Source: Limonium bicolor (lineage: Eukaryota > Streptophyta > Magnoliopsida > Caryophyllales > Plumbaginaceae). Taken from it: DNA of 64,000 nucleotides. The notes beneath the pieces were generated by a model that was not told the origin of the DNA, made no database searches, and saw only the letters and a program-made list of their open reading frames with translations. Each line of letters opens with the position of its first letter. The first letter of the stretch is position 1. Positions 31,891 through 42,715 of the stretch are shown in pieces. The stretch lies in NCBI GenBank assembly GCA_023374045.1, contig CM041776.1, positions 276,977,039 to 277,041,038 on the forward strand. The letters run 5' to 3'. The position numbers and the translations under genes were made by a program.

Positions 31891-34399
31891 GTTTTTTAGT
31901 GTAAATGGTAAGCTACATTAAAGAAAAAAATGGGAGTTATACCAAACAGAGCAAACAAAACATCAAACACTTAGATTCGCAAGCTTAACCCTGCTAGTTA
32001 TGTATTTGTTATCCCTCTTTGTATAAAGATTGTACTACCCTAACCAACTTTCACATATCCAGGCTACATCTGCAATGCAAGCATTAACATAAGGATTTAT
32101 ATTTGAAATCATCATTTGATTCCTTATGTCACCATGATTGGTAAATTAATCTTTGTTTCCCTTAGCCAAAACAAAGATTACCATTGCTCTTCTTAATTGT
32201 GATCCCCACCATCATTGCTACCGTCACGATAAGGTTGATATGTGTACGACGCCCCCTACTTTTCCCCCTAAATGTCAACAAGGTGTGGGTGCAATCAATG
32301 GTGGAGTTCATCTTGCTCGTTCTCCACATCACCATACTTAGTATCACGTAGACCTAACAAAAGTGACCTGAACCTGAAAACCCGATCTGAATCAATCTAA
32401 TCAAAACCCGATTTTAAACCAAATAATGTGACCCAAAATGTGACGCAAAACTTGAACAAACCAAAACAAACCACAATTTGGAACAAAAAAGAACTTGGAC
32501 TAGAATCACCCGAACCGAGGTTACCCGAACCATTGTCCTTTGAAACCCAATGAAACTGAAACCCTAAACCAAGCAAACCGAAGAAACAATAAATAACCTG
32601 AACCAGGTCCGAACTAAAAATCCAATACTACCCGAACAACTATATTATATTTTACGACTTCAACAAACCTTGTCAATGATGGAGCTAAACATAAGTACTC
32701 ATGACAAAAGAGTAAATAAACTTCAATAAGATGCCCTTATGACACCTAATTGTTTTGTTAAATCTTAAATTTGATATAGTTATTTCAACCATAAACAATA
32801 ACCTTGAAACCAAAAACACAAAAATGTGAGCTTTGGACATCTAATAGGTGTTCAATACTCACTAGTTTAGTTGACGACTCACATTCAAATTAACTCACTT
32901 GCTATAACTAATAGTTTATTGTTCATACTACCAACAAAGGATTTTTTTGTATTATAGTGAACGCTTATAATTTTATTCTCGAGAAAATGTGTAATTTTTC
33001 CAAGCCTCTGACGACAATCACTAAACTCTTGTCATGGCTTTTTACGTATTTTCATCTAACAAAATAGGATTACCACTTTAGATTTAAATTAAATATAATT
33101 CAATAGTCAAACTAATAGACTTTTAGTTTTTTTCTTAAGTAATCATTTTTTTGATTTTAGAGTTACTACTGTTTTCTTTTGTACATGTTTTTATAACTGA
33201 TGAGTTATTGTTTGAATGAAATATATAGAGTAAGGTTTATTTACCAATGACCACTAATTCTTAAAATTTTGATTTGAATTGGTCGATACAATTTATAAAT
33301 TTATAGTTACAACTTCATATACAAAAATGTCCTTCCAATTTAACTGAAGGGGGTAAGGTACCAATTTATCTAACACAATATTTAAATGTAAAAATGGTTC
33401 CTCAAAAAAAGAAATATTGAATGGATTGATTGTGAAATTTTCAAATTTTTAACTCCTGTTTCTTCTCCATAAATTAAGAATTGTCAAGAAAATGGAATTT
33501 CCAATGTCTAACTGGATATACGGTTGCAATTTTGATCAAGACTACTAATATATTAAGAAAATATAAAGTCAAATATGAAAAACAATACAAGTCACAAAAG
33601 TTGCTTAAGTATGAACTTAAACATATGTGTCAACCAAATCTAACTCAAATTATTCACCTAAATATGACCCATAATCTGAAAAAATCGAATCACCCCGAAG
33701 CTAGCTCAAACAGAAAACACTCAAACAAAAATCAGCCAAACTAAAGTCACCCGAACCAAAACCTCCCAAACCAATTCAAACTGACCCGAAATATTACAAA
33801 ACTGAACTTAATTCAAACGACCGAATTTACTTGACCAGATCCGAATTGAACTAAATATTATATATATAATTCTCTAGACTAACTAATCAAACTAAACCAA
33901 ATCCGAATAGTCATATCTGGTACCATGTTAGTTCTAATACTAGGAATATTCATGGTGGCTAGTACTTTAACTTAAGCTTGACGTTTTTACAAAGATCTTT
34001 GTGACTGAAGTTAAAACATGTATTTTCTTTTCTATTGTTCTTTCCACCTTCACTCATATCACGTTCATTTTTGACTACTTGAAATTGCGCTACTGACTAT
34101 CAGAGGATGATTACATTCACGTTTACATCCACTATATTCGATAAATCCACTTATATAACATTTTTTTGCTAGAAAGTTTAAAAAAAAAACATTTTTCTGC
34201 TAGATACCTTTTTCGAAAAAAAGAACATTTTTATTCTAGAAACATAAAAAGTGGTCAAAATAACTTTAGACAAACACAATATATCTAAAAAAAGGTACAA
34301 AACCACCATCACAACGCACAAACCAAGGTCGCTCAAGTCCTGGTGCACACCTCTTGCGCTCATCTTTATTGCTTCCTGTGAGCATCCCACCTAGGTGTC
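31891..34399. other. Intergenic, with two clusters of degenerate ACCCGAAC words
   Basis: About 2.5 kb without genes. 32350-32640 and 33630-33910 are built from ACCCGAACC, AACCCGAT and AACCAAAC words on the plus strand and may mark the two subterminal regions of one ~1.5-kb DNA transposon; I cannot see clean termini. The sequence between them is AT-rich. 33481-33744 is an open frame but compositionally biased and unlikely to be a gene. Confidence 0.4.
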
Positions 34400-34557
34400 T
34401 AGTAGACAATATACAAAGGCCCACTCTATTAAGCCCAACTCATTAGTGTGTATATTTAGGTCCTTCGATGTAATCTACTATATATAGCATATTTTAATCT
34501 CTTTACAACACACACAATAATACAACATGAATATTCATTGATTACTTAAATCTTCAA
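34400..34557 (+). repeat. Copia-2 5' LTR
   Basis: Starts TAGTAGACAATATAC, contains CTACTATATATAGCAT (promoter-like) and ends AAATCTTCAA before the primer site TGGTATCAGAC at 34558. Confidence 0.9.
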
Positions 34558-34689
34558 TGGTATCAGACATCTAGGCTCTTCTTCATCATCGCTCCGATGG
34601 AGAAAACTTCTGGCAGCACCAGCTCTTTCATCGGCACATCAAGTGGCACGACAGTGCTACCACTGTTTCAACCATTCCTACCAGCCTAC

Positions 34690-35062
34690 TCCTCCCTTTA
34701 TTGTGTCTGCTAATGCCACTGGGAAAAATACTTCTACTGACTGGATAGTTGATACTGGGGCCATAAATCATTTTTAAAGTGACTTCTCTAAGATGAATAT
34801 GTCCTCTTTAGAATACACAGGGGCAGACTCAGTGATATAGGGTGATGGCTCTCAGTTGCCTATTGTAATCAGGGTACTACTTCTATCTATTTGGCTAACA
34901 TGCCCTTTCTGTTAAGCAATATTTTGCATACCCCTACCCTACAAAGACATCGCATGTCTATTAGTTAATTTTGAGAGATAATTCAGCTTTCTTTGAATTT
35001 TATACGGACTATTTCTTACTGAAGGATCTTCTTACCAAGACTACTCTTCTGCGGGGGAGGGT
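34690..35062 (+). pseudogene. Copia-2 protease remnant
   Basis: DWIVDTGAINHF, then a stop, is the aspartic protease active site (DTGA) with the usual WIxDTGA context (near 34740). The reading KTTLLRGRV at 35036-35062 continues after the gypsy insertion as KDGVY at about 47122, confirming the interruption. The upstream gag is deleted. Confidence 0.85.
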
Positions 35063-36613
35063 GATAAGTGTGAAGTTGATATGGTTTATAGGTGCTAAAT
35101 TCTTATTTTATGCAACCTTTTTATGCGCATTCTCACACTTATCGTATATTTTTCATGACTCTTACTTTGGGAAAAATCTGATGCAAATCTATATTTTAAA
35201 AGCAGGAAATGATGGTGAAAATGCATAGCTCTCCTTAAGAGCTTTCCAACACCGCAAACGGGGAGCAAATCGGAGCTCAAACAAAGAATATGGCCCCTAT
35301 CGAAGTTTGCGGAAAAAAAGGCACAAATATACGGGTGTCCGGCTGACCTATCTGGCCCATTGACCCGGACATGTTGTAACCTGTTCGGCAAACTGGTGCG
35401 GACGCTGAGCCGGATGTGACTAAAATCTCACCAATCAAAGCTTTAACGTGTCCAAATGACGTGTCCGACCCTGTGACACAGACGTGCTTGGAAGAACAGA
35501 AATATTTACGACCACGAGTGTGGCGCGGAGATTTCGATAATACACGTCCAGCCAGGCTGTCTGGCTAAGTGACCCGGACGTAAAGCCGGACGTCTCACAT
35601 ACGGTAGAAAACTTGTCTACACTCTATCTCACGTCCGGTTAAGTGACCCGGATAGGTGAGCCGGACGTGTGCATTTTATGTCCAAAAATTTCTTTTTAAA
35701 GGAGCGTGCGTGAGACGGAGAGGACATTGAGGATTCAGAATTGAAATTGAGAGCCACGAGCTAGTTCCTCCTCTGCAACCGTGCAACCAAGGAGAATTTT
35801 TGCATCAATGTCTTCACTTTGTTCAACCCTACAACTAGCAAATCTTTGGATCCGACATAGAGATGATTTCTACTCCTTCTTCTCTAATTGTTTCCTCTTT
35901 TGATATGCTCGGCTAAGGGATTAAACTTCGGGGAATGGTGGTTGTGAATCGTTAGGTTTTGTAGAATTATTATTAGTTGATTTGGGATCTATCAGCGGTT
36001 TGCTTCAGATTATAAATATTGTTTGCGCTATCAATAAAACTTGCTATTTTATTTTAGCTTTGTGAAAGTTGTCAAAATCTTATCCGTGATTGATAGCTAG
36101 GTCGTTATAATCTGTTAATCTGTGGAGAGCTTTATCTGATTGATGAGTTTAGCCTTCAGATGCAATTTAAATTCATATGCTTAATCCCTCTGTGTTAGTA
36201 GTGATAGGTTTATGATTTAATCTGTCACATTCTACACAGTGGAGTTCTAATTGGCTAGGATTTAGTCTTTTAAAAACTTGTTAGAATTTGTCGAACCGTT
36301 TTCCCTAATCAACTGGTGATAGAACTGCATGACTTAACTAGGGAAGACCACCTAAACCCAGAGTTCCGCTTTCGTTATATTATTTTCAGTCACTCTTTAC
36401 TTATTCTTAATATTATTGATCAACAATTTCCCTCGATTTACAGCTTTTGCTAGGATTAGATTTACTTTCTTAGTCCCCTGGTTCGATACCCCGGTTACTC
36501 ATATTTCTTTACTACTACGATCGGGAATTATTTTGCAACCCGTAGGTTTATTTTATTTATTAATTTCTAGGATTAATTTCATAGTTTTTAATAGATCAAA
36601 AAGACCGTTTACA
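35063..36613 (+). repeat. Gypsy 5' LTR
   Basis: Begins TGATAAGTGTGAAG and ends GTTTACA. TCACACTTATC at 35133-35143 is an inverted echo of its first bases. CCGG-rich modules occupy about 35335-35665. 35690-35760 and the TTGTTCAACCCTACAACTAG block may mark the R/U5 region. Confidence 0.92.
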
Positions 36614-36858
36614 AATTGGCGTCGTTGTCGGGGACTAGATTTCTATGTAGTCCTTAGTCTTGGTTGTTAGTTTATTTTGTTTTTGTTTATTGTTTTATTT
36701 TACTTTTTTTCTTTCCGTTTATTTAATTTTTCTATTTGCTTAATTTTATTTTTCTTTATTTCGGTATTTTTCATATATTACTTTTCTATCATTTATTTTA
36801 TTTCAGTTTTTAACCCTCTTTAGTTTGTGTTGTTTCTTTTTCTCTTTTCAGGTAGTTG

Positions 36859-37746
36859 ATGGTACATGCCCGTTCTCGGTCGGACACTTACATCGACTTA
36901 GATAAGGTTCTGGACCCAGAGATTGAGCGTACCTTTCAACGAGCCAGACACCAACAGCGGTTCCAAAGACAGTTAGAAATGGAGGCTCCTACAAATGGTG
37001 CTCAGGCGATAAGGCAATTCAATCGTCCTGAAGCTGTGCCTAGAAGGAGTTCAGTAGTTCTACCTGTGCTCACACCTATGCTTACAAAGGAGTGGAAGGG
37101 CCTGAAGCCTTTTCACCAATCCAAGGTTGTTCGGGAGCAACCTGGAGGTACCTTCGATGGCACCAATCCCAATGACGCTCTAGATCATGTAAATCGGTTC
37201 CTTATTCATATTGATCAGATCGGGTATTCTGAAGGTTTGTTAGAGTTTGTTCGGTTGAGTCTCTTCCCTAATACCCTATCTAGTGAGGTTGTTAATTGGT
37301 TTTATCATCTTCCTTCTTGTATTATCACGACATGGGAGCAAATAACTACCAAGTTCTACGATAAATATTATCCTATTTCTCGAACTATTGATTTGGTAGC
37401 CACTTTGCTTACTTTTAAACAGATAGGATCTGAGACGATATGTGAGGCATGGGACAGATTCAAGGAGATGCTTCGCCAGTGTCCACACCATGGCCAGGAC
37501 ATGACCTGCATAGCCATGACGTTCTTTCACGGGCTCCACCACATACATAAAGCTGAGGTGAGATCTGCTCTAGGTGGTGACATCCTTAACAGATCTGGCA
37601 CCGACTTCATGGCAGCCATGGAGACTTATATTGATGAGGTGCGCCAGTGGGGATCAGAAGGTAGCAAGTCTATGATAGTTGGGGCAAAGGGTGTGCAGAA
37701 TTTGGATCCTTGGAGGAGACTCAGTCACAGCAGACTACTCTGGTAA
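36859..37746 (+). pseudogene. Gypsy gag, capsid part
   Basis: About 295 residues are open from the ATG at 36859. The middle matches the retrotrans_gag capsid fold: FDGTNPNDALDHVNRFL, EFVRLSLFPNTLSSEV, NWFYHLP, TWEQITTKFYDKYYP and CEAWDRFKEMLRQCPHHG. This protein would form the particle. The frame shifts near 37710-37746 into the next segment, probably by a small indel. Confidence 0.9.
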
Positions 37747-38792
37747 GTTCTTTGGTTAAAAGATTTGATTATTTTATGATTAACCAGCAACCAGTGCAGC
37801 AGGTAAAGAGGATAGCTACCAGCACATCGGACCGTCTCTATTGTCAATGTGAGGGTGCTCATGCTTTTGAGATGTGCCCACAATTGGAAGAGATGAGGCA
37901 AGCTGGGGAAGCTCACTTTGTGGGACAGGGGAATTTCCAACCTTGGAACAAAAATCAACATCCACATCTCAGGTATGGTAATCCCAACAATGCTTTGAAC
38001 TCTAACCTTTTGCAGGGCAACCAGCAGGGACCACCTGGGTTCTCTCATCCTTCTTATAATCAAGCCCGCCCACAAAGCCAGTTTCAGTAGGGCCAGAGTT
38101 TCTATCAGCCAGTTGTACCTCAACAACCTGCTAAATCCTCCTCTGATGCAAAGATGGACCAACTTCACGAGTTGATTTCATCCATGGTGAGTACTCAGAA
38201 GACTCACACTGAGACGCATAACAATATCAATCAATTCTTGATGGCTGGTCAGAAAAGTTTGGAGAATTCGGTTCAGAGTATGCAGCAGCAGATGAATCAG
38301 ATGAACCAGATACTCCTAAATCAGCAGCAACAACGACAACCTGGCACATTTCCTTCCCATCCTCATCTAAACCCGAAGGAATCAGCTAAGGTGTTGATTG
38401 TTTGTGAAGAGGTAATATCTCATGTGGTTGATCTTGAGAATGATACTGTATCTGTTGCAGTAACTTTGAGGAGTGGAAGACAGTTGGAAGATAAAAGAAA
38501 AGAACAAGTGGCTAGAGACCTAACTGGTGAAGAGATCAACCCTTCTACTATTGATGTACCATCAGGGTCTTCAGTCCCTCCTGTGGTAAATTCTGAGGAG
38601 ATCCAGGCTCCTATTCTTCCTACTCCCTCTCCTTCTAGCGTTACTATTGATGTTTCATCTTCCTCTTCTAAGCATGTTGAACTTCCATTTCCTAATAGAA
38701 TGAAGAAGAAACACTTGGATGAACAATTTGCTAAGTTTTTGAGCATTTTTAAGAAGTTAACACCTGATATCCCTTTGATTAATGCTTTGTAG
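37747..38792 (+). pseudogene. Gypsy gag C-terminus and linker
   Basis: Continues in another frame to a stop at 38088-38090 and again from 38154. CQCEGAHAFEMCP is a CX2-type knuckle of Athila-like gag. It is followed by a Gln/Pro-rich segment with a Met/Gln-rich coiled-coil-like stretch (38230-38340). 38460-38480 reads TLRSGRQL, a typical marker before the protease in this lineage. Confidence 0.85.
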
Positions 38793-39389
38793 GAGATGCC
38801 TAACTATGCTAAATTCTTGAAGGATCTTCTGACAAAGAAAAAGAAGATAGAGGACAAAGAAACTGTCCACCTGACAGAGGAGTGCTCTGCTGCCCTTCTT
38901 TGAGCACTTCCTCCTAAGCAAAAGGATCCAGACAATCCCATTGTTCCTTGTTTCATTGGTGAAATAGACTGCGACAGTGGCTTGTGTGCCTTGGGTTCTA
39001 GCATCAACATTATGCCCTATGCCACCTTCTTGAAGGTAAGAGGTGGAGAGTTGCAACCAGTCCCCTTCAAGCTTCAGCTAGCCGATAGATCTGAGATCAA
39101 AACAATGGGTATTGTTCGTGATTTAGTTGTTGGGGTGGACCGTTTCATTTTTCCTACTGATTTTATTATGTTAGATGTGGATGATGATGTGGAAGTACCT
39201 CTTATTTTGGGTCGACCTTTTCTTAGTACTGCTAAAGCTATTATTGATGTGCATGATGGTAAGATTACTTTACGATATGAGGACGAAAAGATTGAGTTTG
39301 ACATGAAAAAGATGATGAGGTCAACTTCTAATTCTGCTCATTTTGTGATGTCGGTAAGTCTGGTAAATGATGATGGGGGAAGATTTTAA
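38793..39389 (+). pseudogene. Gypsy aspartic protease, catalytic Asp lost
   Basis: CALGSSINIMPYATF (about 38982) aligns with the usual CDLGASINLMP active site, but the catalytic Asp position is Ala. Downstream, FIFPTDFIMLDVDDDVEVPLILGRPFL is the typical flap-to-hinge region with ILGRPFL. An upstream stop (38790-38792) and a stop at 38900 separate it from gag. Confidence 0.88.
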
Positions 39390-40527
39390 TTTGTTAGATG
39401 ATGATGATGACATGTATTCTTTTACTTCTTTTTCACTTATTGATTCTGAGCCATTGGAGCAAGTTCTTTTTGCTTCTTTGGAAGAAAAGACTACAAATAA
39501 TGAGATTAATGCAGCACTTGCTCATATGGAGAGAGGAAAGGCTAGTTTTCAAGCTTATCGCCCTCCGTTGGAGAGGCTTGATAGAAAGATTCAAAGATCT
39601 ATTCCTTTTGTCGAGCAGCCACCTACACTTGAGCTTAAGGAGCTCCTTTCTAACCTTAAGTATTCTTTTCTTGCTGATAATAATTGCTTGCCTGTCATTG
39701 TTTCTTCTTCTTTGACTTCTGGGAAGGAGGGCAAGTTACTTGAGGTTTTGAAGAGGCACAAGAGAGCGATCGGGTGGACGTTAGCTGACATTAAGGGCAT
39801 TGACCCGGCCTTTTGTACACATCATATCTACATGGAGGAGGATTACAAGCCTGTCAGACATCCCTAACGTCGGCTCAACTCCAACATGCAGGAAGTTGTC
39901 AAGAAAGAGGTGTTGAAGCTTCTGGACGCTGGGATCATCTACCCCATTTCTGACAGTACATGGGTGAGTCCAGTACAGGTAGTCCCTAAGAAAGGTGGGT
40001 TTAAGGTTGTTCTGAATGACAAAGGTGAATCAATTCCTTAAAGAAAGACCACTGGTTGGCGTATGTGTATAGACTATAGGCGTTTGAATTCTGCCACCAG
40101 GAAAGATCATTTCCCTCTCCCCTTTATTGATCAAATGCTTGAGAGGTTGGCTGGGCAAGAGTATTATTGCTTTCTAGATGGTTTTTCAGGGTACTTTCTG
40201 ATTCCTATTGCGCCAGAGGACCAAGACAATACCACTTTCACTTGTCCTTATGGTACCTTTGTGTACAAAAGAATGCCCTTTGGACTGTGCAATGCTCCTG
40301 CCACCTTTCAGCGTTGTATGCAGGTGATCTTTGCTGACTTCATCGAGCAGAGCATTGAGGTATTTATGGTTGATTTTTCTGTTTATGGCTCTAGCTTTGA
40401 TGTTTGTTTGGTGCAGCTTGATCAAATCCTAGGCCGATGTGAGGAGACAAACCTGGTCCTCAATTGGGAAAAGTGTCACTTCATGGTCAAGGATGGGATT
40501 GTGCTCGGTCACAAAGTTTCTACTAAG
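39390..40527 (+). pseudogene. Gypsy reverse transcriptase, N-terminal two thirds, YVDD-equivalent altered
   Basis: Blocks in order: GWTLADIKGIDPAFCTHHI; a stop at 39865; WVSPVQVVPKKGG; MCIDYRRLNSATRKDHFPLP (40063 on); CFLDGFSGY; FTCPYGTFVYKRMPFGLCNAPATFQRCM; and VFMVDFSVYG, where this lineage has FMDDFSV, so the first catalytic Asp of the pair is Val. It runs to LGHKVSTKGI, where the solo LTR interrupts. Confidence 0.92.
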
Positions 40528-40532
40528 GGGAT

Positions 40533-42041
40533 TGATAAGCCGCAGACTTATCATATTTTATGTGCTAGATTTAGTATTATAATTATCTAAATAAGGTTAA
40601 ATATATGTTATTTGTGTTATATTATGTGTTAAAGTATATTATTTGTGCAGACTTATGTTTTTATGAGTTTTTTGTGCAAGGAATGATTTTCTAGGCAAAA
40701 GTTCAGATGATGCCGGACTCAATGCCGGATTAATCCTGCACGGCATGAGCATAGATCGGAAAATGAGCTTTGCCGGATACGATGCCGGGTAGATCTCATC
40801 CGGCATAAGTGAAGAGTCGCCACGGTTGACTAGACGATGGCAGTTATTTACCATTGGAGATTTATCTAGTGCCGGGTGTGATGCCGGATATATCCTACCC
40901 GGCATATGCACTGTTTCACGCGGAATTGGCGGTTTCGACCGTTAACAGTTAGGCACATTTCCCACGTGTGCCGGCTACTGGTGATCCGGCGCGACCCCCG
41001 GCAACGACATTTTGAAGCCCTATAAATAGGCCGTGAATCTACATCATTTGGCAGATGCCAACATTATATTACACTCCATTCCACGCTTCATCCATTCCAC
41101 GCTTCATTTCCGCCTCATTCCAAGTGTTGGTGTCCAAGGCTTTTCTACGGATCCATCCACAAGAAGAAGAGAAGATTTCCTTTTCGGGTTAAGGCTATAA
41201 CCAATCTCCTTCTCCCTTATGTATTCCTTCTCTATTTGAGTGGATAGTGAAGTAGGAATCCTTGTTAGGCTTTGGCTAGGGATGAATTCCTTCTATGTAA
41301 ACAATATGATTATTTCAATACAAATTCAAGCGTTCATTAAGATTCTGGTTCTTATGGCAAGGGAATTAGTTGATCACTCATTCTCTTTATGCAAATTCTA
41401 CTTAAGGGGGAAAAGCCCAAGAGTAGGATAGATTAGACAAATTTTAGTGGTCTTTGATGTTTTCACCTATAATTTAGGGTTAGCATTAAAGATTGCGAGT
41501 TAATCCATTTTCCCTCATCTCCTTGTTCATTTCGTAGCATGACATATGCTCGATTTGTTAATAGGTTTTGAGTTTCTTGTTCGAAGCAAGAGAGTGGTTT
41601 TCACCATATGAATGTGCCGGATGCACTGCCGGGTGCTTCCTGTCCGGCACATTCAAGAATTTGAATATGCCGTGCATCTGATGTCCAGCAGGACATCCGG
41701 CGCAATCATGTTGGTTGGTTAAGTTCGTGTCTTGAAGTTGCATTGCGTGATCATGTTGGTACTTAGGGTGGTTTAGTCCTAAACCTCGCATTTAGATAGG
41801 TTTTAGTTAATTATTGTGTCATTTACATTTCCCCCCTTATTATTATAGAATAGGCTTTTGCCCGGATTAGGACTAATTTTCTATAAGTCCCTTGGGTACG
41901 ATACTCTCGGTCGTAATATATTTACACTATACTCCGACCGGGTTTTATTTGCTACCCATAGTAGAGTTGTAGGATTAGTTTATTATAGTTTATTATTTGT
42001 TCTTTTGTATATAGTTTATCCTAACAAATTCTCAGTTAGCA
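40533..42041 (+). mobile_element. Solo LTR (same family as the nested element at 17.9-23.2 kb) inside gypsy pol
   Basis: 1,509 bp starting TGATAAGCC and ending GTTAGCA, with the perfect target duplication GGGAT (40528-40532 and 42042-42046). Removal of the LTR and one GGGAT restores [13 protein letters not shown] in the RT. The R/U5 half (about 41080-42041) is homologous to the LTRs at 17899 and 21574, but its U3 half carries 36-bp CCGG dyad modules instead of the 18-bp minisatellite. A clear promoter-like CCCTATAAATAGG lies at 41019-41031. Confidence 0.93.
40711..40906. repeat. Three 36-bp CCGG dyad modules
   Basis: 40711-40746, 40771-40806 and 40870-40905 each follow TGCCGG-(8)-ATGCCGG-(9)-CCGGCAT or a one-base variant, so the third segment is the reverse complement of the first two and either hairpin can form. 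A fourth module of the same size is at 41615-41651 in the U5-side half. Confidence 0.85.
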
Positions 42042-42046
42042 GGGAT

Positions 42047-42713
42047 TGAGGTTGATCGAGCGAAGGTGGAGATAATTGAAAAATTGCCAACACTTACTAG
42101 AGTGAAAGAAGTAAGATCTTTCTTAGGGCATGCAAGTTTTTATATACGGTTTATTCAGGATTTCTCTAAAATTGCAAAACCGTTGACTTACTTGCTTCTG
42201 AAAGATGCCCCATTTGTTTTTTCTGATGATTGTGTGTCTTCTTTTGATTCGATTAAGCAAAGACTGGTAGCTGCACCCATTGTTGTTTCACCTGACTGGT
42301 CATTACCTTTTGAGATTATGTGTGATGTCAGTGATTATGCAGTGGGGGAAGCTCTGTGCCAGAGGAAAGACAAAATTCTTAGGGTCATTGTTTATACAAG
42401 CAAAACATTGAATGATGCCCAGAGGAACTACACTACCACTGAAAAAGAGCACCTGGCTGTGGTATTTTCCCTAGACAAATTTAGATCTTATTTATGGGGA
42501 AGTAAAGTAATTTTTCATACTGACCACACTGCTCTTAGATACTTTATTGCTAAGAAAGAGGCCAAGCCCCGCTTGCTTCGTTGGATTCTCTTGTTACAGG
42601 AGTTTGACATTGAAGTGAGGGATAAAAGTGGTAAACTGAATGTCGTAGCCGACCATCTTTCTCGGTTGGTAGTTCCTGATGATGGTGTACCCATTAATGA
42701 ATTTTTTTCCTGA
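42047..42713 (+). pseudogene. Gypsy RT C-terminus and RNase H
   Basis: [19 protein letters not shown] is the RT thumb. The RNase H domain follows: [15 protein letters not shown] (usual CDASDYAVGAVLGQR), [36 protein letters not shown] and VVADHLSRL. It is open throughout, then shifts frame near 42700. Confidence 0.93.
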
Positions 42714-42715
42714 TG

